DNA of 64,000 nt from Rhizophagus irregularis. Taxonomy: Eukaryota > Glomeromycota > Glomeromycetes > Glomerales > Glomeraceae. The position numbers and the translations under genes were made by a program. Numbering within the stretch: the stretch's first letter is position 1; every line of letters starts with the position of its first letter. The notes below the pieces were generated by a model. That model searched no databases. It was not told the origin of the DNA and saw only the letters and a list, made by a program, of their open reading frames with translations. Of this stretch, positions 1 through 11,221 are shown piece after piece. The DNA lies in NCBI RefSeq assembly GCF_026210795.1, contig NC_089447.1, positions 1,924,501 through 1,988,500 on the forward strand. Reading direction: 5' to 3'.

Positions 1-702
1 TCTATCTTTTTCCCTTCGGTCAAAGCATGATAGTTTACAGGTTTGTCCCATTTTATCCATCCAATGTTTCTTGATAGTAGGTGTCTTTACAATTTTCATT
101 CCCCGTCCCCAAAGCAATTCACGTGTTATTGAGCTGGGTATCCAGATTTGACGTAACCCATACGTTATAATCTTTAATGTCGAAGAATAAAAAATTTTCC
201 AATCTTGAGCATTTATCCAAAATCCAAACTCAGAGGTAACCCATACCACACAGATGAACCTCGGATAATACATTGGTGTTCTCCCATTATTAATCTTTAT
301 TCCAAAATTTATCTTTCGCTTCCACATCTCCTTATGAAATTTCTCAGGTACTTTATTCCCGAAAGAAACATTCTTGTGCTTTCTATCGATTAAGTGATTA
401 CTTGCACAACTCCAAACTCCAATCTTTCGCCTTTTCAAGTTCTTAACTCGTTAAATCCTCATTGATTTATTGGTTCCTTTTGAACTCGTCAAAACCTGAA
501 ATCTAAAAATAAATTCTAAAAATAAAATATTGATTAATAATACCTATCAGTGACTTACTAACGAAATTAAATTTTCATATTCATTATAATAATAATCATG
601 TGATTTACGATCATTTCTTGCGAGTCACGCACCATATGAGATCCCCCAATTCCCCCTGTCATCAATTTACAAGGTTGCCACATCGAACGGGCATTCTCAT
701 GG

Positions 703-766
703 TCGAACGAACGAATGAGCGAACAAACAAACGAACGAACGAACAATTAAACGAGCGAGCAATTAA
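703..766. repeat. GAAC/GAACAAAC simple repeat
   Basis: Degenerate tetranucleotide tandem repeat of GAAC units, with GAGC, AAAC and ATTA variants. It is visible directly as runs such as acgaacgaacgaac. Confidence 0.8.
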
Positions 767-1169
767 TTAACAAACACGATTAACAACGACATACAACAAC
801 ATATACAACATATAACAACAACATTCTTGGTTCACAAAATAAATAGCGTTAGTAATATAAAACATTAAACGATATAAAATAAAATGTACTTCTCTTTCCT
901 CAAATTATATCCACTTTTACCTTTAATTTCAAACTTCAATAGCTCTCGCTACGAATTATCACTTTTCAAAACATATATTTAAATCTTCTTAAAATTTCAT
1001 TGATTAAAAATTAATTAATCCAACATTAATTAAAGTTTAGGGCGAACCTATTACCTTTAATTAATATTAAACTTCATTAACGAATAATTAAATGAAACTT
1101 ATATTTTATTGAGTTCTGTGGATGCGAACTGTGGAATTACTTTGAATTCCGTTCTCTATATATACAATT

Positions 1170-1570
1170 TTTATGCTACTTTCTATTCTATCTATATACT
1201 ATCTTTTATGTTCTTTACATATTATCTTTGAACTATCTTTCTAATATACTATCTATATTTTAAATACGCTATCTTTTAATATGCTATCTTATATATTATG
1301 CTATCTTATATATTATTTTATATATTATCTTTTCTATTATTCAAATATTACATCGTAAAGAAATAATTTATAACCCATCTTTTATGGCTGTGCTATCTTT
1401 TCTTTAAAATAATCTTTCAAATATTATGTCGTAAAGATATAATTCATCTTTTGTGGCTGTGTTATCTTTTATATATGTTCTTTTTAATATGTTATCTTTT
1501 ATATTCCATCTTTATGCCATCTTTTCATATCATCTTCTATATTATTTTGTGTTCTCCAATCTTTCTGACA
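1170..1570. repeat. degenerate TATGCTATCTTTTATAT tandem tract
   Basis: The words CTATCTTTTAT, TATATTATCTTT and TATGCTATCTT recur many times at irregular spacing over about 400 bp. This suggests an old, diverged minisatellite. Short open frames across it are composition artefacts. Confidence 0.6.
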
Positions 1571-2819
1571 TTATTTTATATATTCTTTTAATCCACTTTA
1601 TGTGTTTCGCTCATAATCTACCTTTTGTGGCTTATAATTATTCTTTCTTGTCGTTCTCATTGTTAAAGATCGCTAAGCCGCAAATGATCGACTCTATTTA
1701 TCCTATTGGTTCTTTGTCAATCATTCAATAAATATTACATCATGTAGATCATTACTCTTCTTAAATGTTTATCCTTTTCGGCTAATTATTTATCCATCCA
1801 CGCCAATCCACGATTAATTCGTTCGTTCTTAATACTTGATAATTACATTTGGTGGTTGAATTTTATCTTCTTTTCGTACTTGATATTTGGCCGTTTACAA
1901 CGTTTAATTGCATATTCTGCTTGTTTTTCATCCAATTTTTTTCAATATACATCCATATACCCATATGACTTTTTTGCAAATGCTTTAATTTGAGATAATG
2001 GAACTAATTGGTACAACTAATTGTAAACCAATCTAAGAATAGTCACAATTTTTATGAGAATATTTTTACGTTTTTTTTCTGCAAGTTTCTTTATGTGTTT
2101 TTTTCTCTTTGATTCGTCAGCTATCAAATTTTATTTCAAATTTCAGTGTGAATTTTTACATTAAAAAGCATTGAAATTTAAATTTATATCAAAAATGTAA
2201 TGGCCAAATTCAGAATATTTTATATATGAACATATAAATTTTTTGCTAAAATAAAATGCACATAACTTTTTATATATTAATCCAATTAGAAAAACTAAAT
2301 TATAATTTTGTAGCCTTTAATCTAATCTATTAAAATATGAAGAGTATTTTAAAAAATATTTAATTTTTTGAACTTTATGCTCATTTAAAAATAGGCTTTA
2401 AAACTTGATGTGACTAGGGTGCTCGAGCTGTACAATTTTTTTTAAGAAATTCTTATTAAAAAAAAAATAAATGAAATGCGAAGTTTATCAAATTTTTGGA
2501 GCATTTGTTCAAGATCCTTCTAAAGCTGAGGTTTTATAAGATTGCATTAGATAAATAAAATATGCTCTTTTGATAAACATAAGCCATAAAAAGCAGTTAA
2601 CTTAACAGTTTTTACGTAAAGTTAAATTATTGATTTATATAATGCGCACAGTTTAAAGCTAGGTAATATGCAAAAAAGTGGCCAAATTTTCAACCATATA
2701 GATATCATATGATTTGATATATAAATCATGTGACTTATTACATATTATAAATTTATTAATATTGTTATTTATACGTTAATTATATATTATTTGGAATACG
2801 TCTGTGAGATTTATATTTT

Positions 2820-5494
2820 TTAACTGCATATAAATAAAACTTCTATTCCCTTTAATCCTTTCTTATATGCATCCATAAATCTCCAACTTCGCCTAGCATA
2901 TTTTTGAATTTGTATTAGTGGTACTGAATTTAAAGCATCAGGAACCGTTTTCTCCAATTCTTTAAAAGTATAATCACAATTATTTCGTGTAAATTATTTT
3001 GCTGCACCCCAAAATTGTTCAATAAAATTTAATTCACAATGGAATTTTGGGTAAAAAATAATCTTATGACCTCGATCTTCAATAATTTCTTGAATTAAGG
3101 GTCTTTGTGCGGCAAAGTCAGGTTGAAGAGAGAGAATTCTAACAGCACAGCAATCATTTTTTGTGGGTGAATGAATTTTGCATTCAGAACAAATTCTTTT
3201 TAACTCTTTTTTCCATAATCCTTTCTCTTCTAACACTAATTTGATACCTTTTGGACGCCCATCTGAAAGATGCATTGATTGAATTTCCCCATCAGATTTG
3301 AATCCATTTTTAAACTTTTTTTTACCATCCGGATTAAGATTCATATGATGTACAATCAAAGCATCAGGTGCATAGGCAGCATGACTTGTAGCATTATCAA
3401 ATGCAAATACACCTATAGAATCAGGATATTTTTGCTCAAAAATAGGAATTGCTTTTTTCACTATCTATTGCATATAAAATAATATTGTCTATTAAAAATA
3501 ATAAAATATGCTAAATTTTCAAAAAAAAGAATAAAATAAATTAATGTAACATCCCTGTTTAACTAAATCTTTGTTTGTTCATCATCCATCATAGTTATTA
3601 TCAGGTTTCATTATAACACATGCTTCTTCATCTTTAAATTTTAAACGATTATCAATCTCAGTTAAAAAGTCACTGATATGAAGACTTAATCCATTTTCCT
3701 TTTTTCTTAAAAGAGTATGATCTTTAGAGCCCCAATATATTTTTTTCCCATCATTTGCATAAAATACAGATTCATTATGCGTTACCAAAATATGCTTTTT
3801 TTCATTAGGATTTATGGTTCAATAATTACTGTAATATCTTCATCCATCGGTTTTGGCATTAATTTTTCAAGTGCTTTCATTTCCAATAAAAAATTTTCTC
3901 AGTAAGCAATAATATCTGAACATTCATGTCCATCATAATAAATATTTTTTTTACTAATTTGGAAAAACCAGCCAAGTTTATTAAGCCAAATATGCGCAGT
4001 TTTTTTTTGTTCAATTCCAATTGCTGGAAAAACAGTTTCTTCCACATAAATTTTGAAGTCTTTAATTATTACTTCACATCCTTTACTTCACAGATATTTT
4101 AAAATCATTTTATTCACATTTTCATTCCATAAAAGGCTTTTAATTTTTTGATATTTACTACGTTTAGATGTTGGAATTGTTTTATTTTTCAAAAAATTCT
4201 TTGTTTAAACACGAATTAACTCTACTTGATATTTTCCTTTTCTAATACTTTTAGCAATAATTCAACTTGTATTCATTGTTTTATATCCCATTTTACGTAA
4301 ATTAATAAATTGAAAAATGAGCTGTAACCGATTTCTGCTTTGAATTGAAAGAGTTTTATCATTAAGAAGAGCTTTTAAATTTAATAAAATTGATTCAAAA
4401 TCTAAATTTGCAGTTTGATTTTCAGAATCATTATCATTAGGCTTTAAAATTTCTGGAATTTTATCTTTTTTAAAAAAAGAGGTTACCGGGTTTGTGCCTT
4501 GCGCAGCAATCTTGTGTTCTGCTCTTTTTCGGCGTTATGTTTTTAATGAATTTCCAGTATAAGAAATAGGCTGAACTGCGTGAAAAATATTAGGTTTTTT
4601 AGGATCCCGGACATCACATATATAACTTACATTTGAGTTTTAGTAAATTCAATCAAAATTAGGTTAAACTCATAATTTTAGATAGAGCAAATTGATTGAA
4701 AATTAATTAATAGTCATAATTATGAGTTTTAGCAAATTGTATTGATTTTAAAAGTCATATTTTATATTTGAGCAAATTGGTACTTTTTTTTAAATTTAAC
4801 TTATCCTTTTTTTTTTAACTTTATAAATAATATTTTTTAAAAATATTAGTTCAGGGTCTGGGTTATATTTTGGCCAAAATTAAGTATAATTCCGGCCAAA
4901 ATTAAGCATAATGTGGGCCAAAAACCGTCCGTTTAGTTTCACAACATTTTATTTTTTAATAATTATTTATTTAATTTATTATTTTTATTAATTATTATTT
5001 TATCTATAATCTACATATTTTAATTATAAAAATTGGCAGTTTAATTTATATTAATTATTTATTTTTTTATTGATAATAAAAGAAAAGATTATTAACTCAT
5101 ATTTTGGGTTTTAGTAAATTAGTATAGATTTGAAATGTGATAATTTGATTTTTAGCAAATTAGGTCTATTTTAGCAGGAGCAAAAAGTACTTAAATTTAT
5201 GCAGATCAGTTATGAGTTATATATGTGATGTCTGGGGTCCTGGTTTTTTAGCAGCAGTTAATATTGTTTCAAAAGCTGTTGGAGAGAGTTTGTTAAGTTT
5301 ATCTTCAAACTCCTCATCATTCCATACAATATCCTCTAATTCACTATCCGTTAACTGTTCATTTTCTTTATTATCTTTACTATTTTTACTATCCTTTAAT
5401 GAAATATTCTGTTCAGTTTGTTCAACTAACAAGCACTTCTGCTTTTTTATATCTCGAGCAAATTTAAGTTGTACATTTCTCTTTTTTGGAGGGT
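2820..5494 (-). pseudogene. decayed DDE-superfamily transposase
   Basis: Read on the minus strand, the gene starts near 5494 with a basic N-terminus (PPKKRNVQLKFARD), runs into an acidic stretch, is split by the MITE at 4601-5241, and resumes with NIFHAVQPISYTGNS. Next comes a helix-turn-helix-like part (DFKIYVEETVFPAIGIE, WLNKLGWFF). The catalytic core follows: VTHNESVFYANDGKK near 3780, FAFDNATSHAAYA near 3400, CCAVRILSLQPDF near 3130 and FHCELNFIEQFWGAAK near 3000. The last two D/E positions of the triad are present. In relatives I remember, the first motif reads HDES, so here D appears replaced by N. Several in-frame stop codons interrupt the frame, and I see no intron structure. C-terminus ends at 2820. 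Relatives are common in Rhizophagus and basidiomycetes (recollection, not a search). Confidence 0.8.
4601..5241. mobile_element. MITE of the AGGACCCCG family (short copy, 641 bp)
   Basis: The ends are inverted: left AGGATCCCGGACATCACATA, right complement AGGACCCCAGACATCACATA. A perfect 8-bp direct duplication GGTTTTTT flanks the element at 4593-4600 and 5242-5249. The interior is noncoding and repeats the words GAGTTTTAGTAAATT and GAGTTTTAGCAAATT near both ends (subterminal repeats). It interrupts the transposase gene. An 8-bp TSD suits hAT, P or KDZ-like elements, but the terminus does not fit the hAT start rule, so I leave the superfamily open. Confidence 0.9.
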
Positions 5495-5520
5495 ATATTC
5501 AGATTGCGGTTTAAAGATTA

Positions 5521-5790
5521 AAAAAATATACTTATATTGTACTTAAATTTTAATTTAAGCATATTTTAAGAATATTTTAAATATGTAAAAAATACACTTA
5601 TATTGTACTTAAATTCTAGTTTAAGTATACTTTAAGTATAATTTAAGTACTTGAACAAAAAACAAGTATATTAAAAGTATATTTTGAAAGTATTTTAGGC
5701 ATATTTTAAGTATATTATAAGTATATTACGAATTAAAATTGATACTTATTTTAAGTATATTTTAAGTATAAAAACTTTTCATAGGGATTA
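5521..5790. repeat. AAGTATATTTTAAGTAT tandem tract
   Basis: About 270 bp of repeated AAGTATA and TTTTAAGTATA words between the transposase start and the right TIR of the DDE element. It could be the subterminal transposase-binding region or the promoter of that element. No coding content. Confidence 0.65.
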
Positions 5791-8545
5791 CAAAGTAATA
5801 TTCTATCAAATAGCAGGTTTAAATTTTTTATTTAATATAAAAAATTTTTTTTCTATTCATTTCAAGTTTTCCTTTGAAATTACCTGGCTTTAAACTGTGT
5901 GCATTGTATATAATTCAAAAAGATAATGTTTATGAGTTTATTTAATTGTTGTCATTTAATTTTTTTTTAGTTATCTTATTATTGTTATAATAACGTTTAA
6001 CTCTTTGATTATCCCATGCAGATAATAAATTTTTTAGGATATTATTAATTTTCTCTTTTGTTGGCATTGTATTTTTAAGCAACAAAGGATTTAATATTTC
6101 TTTTTCTTTGTCTGTTGTAATTACTCTTTGACGTTTAGAAACAGGATTTTCAATATTTGAAGTGTTTGATTATCCATTTGAATTTTTAAGAGAAAATTGT
6201 TGAAGATTTTTATTGCTTAATTGAGATGTAGAGCAAGGTGTGTTTTTATTATTTCCTTCAAGAGTTTTCTTTTTTGTGAAGGTTTCATTGATTTTATATC
6301 TGTTTTAACTATTTCTAAATGGTGTCTTCCCTTTGTGTTTATCCGTTCAGTTTTAATAACTTCCTGATGATATATTTCTTTTATTCTTTTTAACTCTTCT
6401 TTATATGCATTATTTAATTTTACTAATCCTTCTGGAGTTAATTGTGAAGGTGGGTTTTTCATAAAAAGTTCATGTTCTATATAATTATCCATTTGAAATA
6501 CTTTTACTAAATTTTCTATTAATTTCCATAGAGGATCAATTCGATTATTTACCTTACAATCTTTTCTATCATAATTATATGGATCTAAAAATTCGTTTAA
6601 TAATGTATCAATTCTTTCTTTTTCTTCCTGAGTGGTTCAGATTTGAAGATTTAAATTTTCTTGATCAATAATATTTCCAATTATATTTTGTTTAATATAT
6701 CCAATGCCATATGTCTTCAAAGCTTCATCAAATGCTGGATAATGACCTTTTCTTGCCAGATTAATAGAAGCACAATATTGGAATTTTCTTTCTAAATTAA
6801 GATATTTCTTAAGAATGGATAGAAAATGAACTACTGAAGTTGTATAATTATTTTTTCCTGTGACAGGAAAAAGAGGTGCAAAGGCTGTTAAACTATTACG
6901 TTGCAAGTTATAGTTACCAATACATATACCAATAAGATGACTTTTCCATATTGTAAAATATTGATAATAGAAATACCAAGCTTTGATACATATATTTTGA
7001 TCTGTTGGTCCAGTTAGAATTTCTTCAATACCGATATTCTTTATTTTTGCATAAATGTGAATTGCTATTCCAGTAGCAACCCATACCAATTCCAATATTC
7101 TTCTTGTTGATCTATAGTCAACAATAGCCTAAAGTTTGTCTAAAAATCAAATACCAATTGCTGTAGCTAAATAAAAGATCCCATAGCTTAAAAAAATAGT
7201 AAGTATAACATTAAGCATGTTTTTCGAAGTGTGCCATTGACCTAATATAGGTCTTATTTTTTTCCATCGAGCATGTGATTTAATCAACCTTCTGAATATA
7301 GCCACATCTGCACAAATATCTAGATACTTATTATCATTCAATGAAAATTCTTCTTTATACATTTGTGTAATACAAAAAATTTTATTATCATCATTTGGAG
7401 AGCCGGTAGGAGTTAAAATAACTACATTAGGAGGTGGAATCAAACAACCAAAATCACATTGAGTAATAATTTCTTTTTCAATTATTTCAACATCCAAGTT
7501 TTTATTATAACTTAGATTTTCACTTTTACTCATCTTAAAATTTAGTAATCTTTCAAAAATACTATCAACTTTATTTTGCATTACACGCATTCCTAGTGTC
7601 ATTCCAAAAAGAGGAGTATCAGCATTTAATTCTCTAATTTCTTTAGGCATTTCATTAATAGATATGGGCAATGTTGATTGAAATACCATTCTTAAAGTTG
7701 CATGGAAGGGTCCACATGTTACATCATATATATTATTAAATCCAAAACTTACTTCTTTGAAGTCTATGTTATCAATAACAGTCAGGTTAAATATATTATT
7801 TCCTTTTATTATCGTTTTGTAGGATCAATATTTTGCATTCTAGTCTTTTCCAACTGGCGTTCATGACGATTTGTATGTCCAATAATTGAACATTTTATTA
7901 ATAATGAATGGAGTGAAGAAATCAATTTTAGTCTTCTACATAAAGATGTTAATATACTAGTAGGAAGCCAAAGGTCAAAGTAAGGAAATGCATATCCTAC
8001 TAATACTGAAAGTAAAAAGGAAATGGGTTTGTTTATTTTTTGAGGATCAGATTGTTTTAAAGGTTTGTTTTGTAGTAATTTTTTTCGGTTGGAATGAATT
8101 ATTTTTTTTGCCTCTAATTTTAAAAACATTTTTTCAAAGAATACTTTTAAAAATTTAGGAAATGCGTCAATATATTCAGCAATACTAGTTGGTGATTGAA
8201 GGTAATATTGATTAGTTTTTAAGTATTCATATGATTGCCATAGGACCCCGAACAATACTAATATAACTTACAAATGATCAGCATGCGTTTACTATTAACT
8301 TTACGCAACTTTTTTTTCATAGTAACGCTACGCAAACTCAAATTTTAGTTAAAAAAAAATTTTTTTTTGTAGCCAATTTAACATTTTTTATATTTTAATT
8401 TTAATTACTGTTATATCGTATGCAATTAAATAATAAAATGTATTATTTTTAACATATTTATTTGCAGAAATTACAATTTATAGTTTTTATTGTCAATAAA
8501 AATTTTCTTTTATTTATATTCGAAATTCTGTTTCTACTAGTATAA

Positions 8546-9131
8546 TATTAAGTTCCAACTCCAAGCTCCAGTCTAAAATCTAAGAAAAGAGATAATAAAA
8601 AATGTTAGTAAAGTAGCAAACATTCTTGTATAAAAACCAAATCCCGCTTCTTTCTTCCAAACATTTACCTACAAAAAAAGATGTTAAAGAATGTTAGCTA
8701 TATAAAAAAAAATCTAAAGTCCACTTTCTTTTTCCTTTAAAAACATTTACCTGTCTTGAATTCCAAGTTTCAGTCTGAAACCTATAAAAGAAAAGCCAAA
8801 AAAATATTAGTAATGGTCTTACATATAAAAAAAAAATTCAGCACACTCTTTTTTTTAAAAACACTACCCACCTGTCTTTAATATTAAGTTCCAGTCCAAA
8901 ACCTACAAAAGTAAGAATGTTAGTGAACGTTTTTATACAAGAAAAATTAATTAAAATCAATTCTCTCCTCCTTTTAAAACACTTACCCATCTTAAAATTC
9001 CAAGTTCCAGTCCAAAACCTACAAAGTAAAGAATGTTAGTAGCATTCTTACATATTTATCATAACCTACTCACCCACTCACCATTTATAAACACTTACCG
9101 TTTCACTTTCAAGTTACAGTCCGACTGGAAT
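8546..9131 (-). repeat. tandem array of five to six splice-module-like units
   Basis: Units of about 110-125 bp. On the minus strand each reads TACTAAC-like branch word, 14-27 nt of pyrimidine-rich sequence, TAG, then an exon-like core, then a donor. The best cores lie at 8751-8781 (31 nt), 8872-8902 (31 nt), 8987-9018 (32 nt) and 9099-9131 (33 nt), with donors GTAAAT, GTGGGT, GTAAGT and GTAAGT. Cores share GTTTTGGACTGGAACTT. At 8668/8669 the core is missing, so the acceptor TAG directly abuts a GTAAAT donor. The outermost unit (8546-8590) has branch site and acceptor but no clear donor. Core lengths are not multiples of three, which argues against a repeated peptide. Confidence 0.75.
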
Positions 9132-9139
9132 CTTTAAAG

Positions 9140-9560
9140 TTAAAAAAAAACGGGTTTTTAAAAAGTAAAAAAATGTTTTTAAAACTGAAAAAAAAATAAA
9201 ATCAGTTTTAAAAACTGAAAAAGAAATAAAAAAAATAAAATCAGTTTTAAAAACTGAAAAAGAAGTAAAAAAAAATAAATCGGTTTTAAAAAACTGAAAA
9301 AGAAATAAAAAAAATAAAATAAAATTGGTTTTAAAAACCGAAAAAGAAATAAAATAAAAATAAATTCTGGTTTAAAAAACTGAAAAAAAATAAAAAAAAA
9401 TTATATTTTGGTTTTAGAAACTAAAAAAAATATAAAAAAAAATTAACATTCGGTTTAAAAAACCAAAAAAAAATAAATAAAAAAATAAATTTCGGTTTTA
9501 GAAACCGAAAAAAATAGAAAAATAAAATAAAATAAAAACAAATAATAAATTTCGGTATAA
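9140..9560. repeat. ~40-45-bp tandem repeat with GGTTTTAAAAACC palindrome
   Basis: About nine units of the type cggttttaaaaactgaaaaagaaataaaa, each with a short palindrome around TTTTAAAA. It belongs to the long MITE and is noncoding. Confidence 0.8.
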
Positions 9561-11147
9561 ATTTTCAAAAAAAAAGATCGATAAATGATAATTCGATCTA
9601 ATTTGATCACCCGTCACATACAATAGATTTTTATCGAAATCGTAATTAAAAAAAATTATAAAATTCTGGTATATAATAATTATTTATTTTTTAAAAATAA
9701 ATCTCATATATTTATAAACTCTACGCAAACGTAATATGTAAGTTGCCCAAAAATTGACCGATCTACGCAAACTCAATTTATGGGTTTAAAATACGTTCTC
9801 ATATAAACTCTACGCAAATCCAAATGTGAGTTGTATTATAGATATTCGGGGTCCTATTGCCATAATTTATTTCCAGCTATTTCTCCAAGTCTCTCAAAAT
9901 CTTCTTCTTCTAATTCTTTTTTATTAGGGTAAATTGGAATCTGATTCAAGCGTGTTAATGTATGAACTATAAAAAAAGTAGGGAGTTTTGATAGTATTAA
10001 GGAATAATGAAATGTGGCAATCGGTTGTGTTGTATTTGAGTTATTTGTATTTATTTTGTTTAAATAATTTTCATTTAAACATTGAAAATAAAGAGGTAAA
10101 AAAATTTCAAGAACCTTATTTTGATATTCCTCATCTTTATTATTTTTAATATAAAATAGCCAACATGCAATTATATCTATAATTTTTTTAACATCTTGAT
10201 CATGATATTTTTGATCAAAACAGGTCACCGATATTTTTTCTTTACCAGGTTTTACATGAAAATGACTGCCTTCCAATTTATAACATTTTGAACAGATGTA
10301 ACGTGAATTTTTAATATCTTTGAAGGCAGGATTACAAACTGGATTACATTCTTCAAAAGCAGGACATGTATATTATCCGTTACATGCAACCTGTATATTT
10401 TTTCCTAATAATTTTTGGGAGTGTTTAGGGCAACCATTTCTTCAGCTAAAAAAGTAAAAAAGTTTTCCACAAAATAAACACCTCCGCCTATGAAGAATAC
10501 TATCTGCTGTAGATGATATTTGTTTAATTTTTGAATCATGTAATTTATTCTGATCATGATTAAAGTGATAACTGCAAACTCCCAGTTTTTCTAAAGAATC
10601 ACTTACTTCCAAAATTTTTTCATTATCTATTTGTTACACTCCAACTAATTGCCATAAAATTCGAAAACTTTCTGTATTTTTACACTTTTGAATTTTGCCA
10701 TCTACTTTATCAATTAATACACACGAAGTCAAATTTTTTGACTTTTTTTACTCAATAACAATATCACTTTCATAATCATTATTTTTATTTTCTTTAATTT
10801 CACTTTCAAATTCATCAAAATCACTATCATTATTAGATTAATAGTTTTCATCATACCTTATGTCTGTTTCGTTTAATTCAAAAATTCTTGGTTCAAAAAC
10901 GGTTTCTACTTTATCATTTTCACTAATATTCAACCAGTTTTTAACAATTTTTTGCGTTTCTAAAGTGTTTATATTCAACTCCATGATAGCAATACCTAAC
11001 ATTAATTCAAAAACTTTTCACAGGTCAAAAGATGTCAAATCAGGTATCAATCGGTTATCAATCGGGTATCTAATTGATGACTGATTGGTACCTGATTTGT
11101 TCAATCTGATACCAATCAGGCTGTCTGATTGATGGTCAATTTTTGCC

Positions 11148-11211
11148 ATAATCTGACACCAATCAACTATCAATCAGGTACCTGATTGATAGTTGATTGG
11201 TGTCAGATTAT
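11148..11211. repeat. perfect 64-bp palindrome
   Basis: Two 32-bp arms, with no spacer, are centred on GGTACC (11177-11182). The arms contain ATCTGACACCAATCAAC and ATCAATCAGG and their exact complements. It could form a hairpin in RNA or single-stranded DNA. It is part of the subterminal repeat zone of the 4-kb element. Confidence 0.9.
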
Positions 11212-11221
11212 TGTCAATTTT

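Larger units (their letters stand above)
1..2635. other. AT-rich sequence with no supported gene
   Basis: No open reading frame here has a recognisable domain or convincing splice structure. The stretch holds a GAAC-type simple repeat, a long degenerate TATCTTT-rich tract and otherwise unstructured AT-rich DNA up to the left inverted repeat of the DDE transposon. It is probably decayed repeat sequence. Confidence 0.6.
2636..5910 (-). mobile_element. DDE transposon with ~27-bp TIRs and TA target site
   Basis: The ends are imperfect inverted repeats of about 27-30 bp: left from 2638 (TATAATGCGCACAGTTTAAA...), right to 5908, whose complement reads TACAATGCACACAGTTTAAA. They are flanked by TA dinucleotides at 2636-2637 and 5909-5910. 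TA target duplication and a DDE transposase with a late E in a NFIExxWG context point to the IS630/Tc1/mariner supergroup; the exact family is inferred. The element carries one transposase gene on the minus strand and a 641-bp MITE inserted in that gene. An AAGTATA-rich tract follows the right TIR. Its right end lies only 31 bp from the stop codon of the neighbouring large transposon gene, so it seems to have landed just behind that gene. Confidence 0.8.
8242..9855. mobile_element. MITE of the AGGACCCCG family (long copy, 1,614 bp)
   Basis: The left end AGGACCCCGAACAATACTAA and the complement of the right end AGGACCCCGAATATCTATAA form the TIR. A perfect 8-bp duplication ATTGCCAT flanks it at 8234-8241 and 9856-9863. 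It sits inside a codon run of the large minus-strand transposon gene: the reading before it ends NKLWQ and resumes QSYEYLK. Shared subterminal words with the short copy (AACTC and ATGTGAGTT near the ends) support one family. The interior holds a splice-module-like array (8546-9131) and a GTTTTAAAAAC repeat block (9140-9560). It encodes no protein, so it would need a transposase in trans. Confidence 0.9.
5942..10984 (-). pseudogene. large Cys-rich transposon-borne protein (family unassigned), decayed
   Basis: One long minus-strand frame starts at an ATG at 10984 (MELNINTLETQKIVKNW) and ends at 5942 (RVKRYYNNNKITKKK), split by the 1.6-kb MITE. Without the MITE it would be about 1,140 residues and intronless. 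Order of parts: acidic N-terminus; a zinc-ribbon-like Cys region (RRCLFCGKLF, GCPKH, CPAFEECNPVC, RYICSKCYKLEGSHFH); helical region; SLCRRLKLISSLHSLL; HTNRHERQLEK; VIDNIDFKE; DVTCGPFHATLRM; ILGQWHTSKNM; VDYRSTRRILELVWVA; VTGKNNYTTSVVHFL; YIKQNIIGNIIDQENL; a Lys-rich tail. I recognise this as a protein family very abundant in Rhizophagus genomes, but I cannot place it in a named transposase superfamily. Several in-frame stops and at least one frame change mark it as dead. A transposase or rolling accessory role is inference only. Confidence 0.7.

Noticed and set aside
8242-9855. The long MITE as a clean intron (introner-like) removed as a whole from the host gene
   Set aside because: No strong donor lies at its upstream end and no acceptor at its very downstream end, and the TSD ATTGCCAT offers no AG or GT for splicing.
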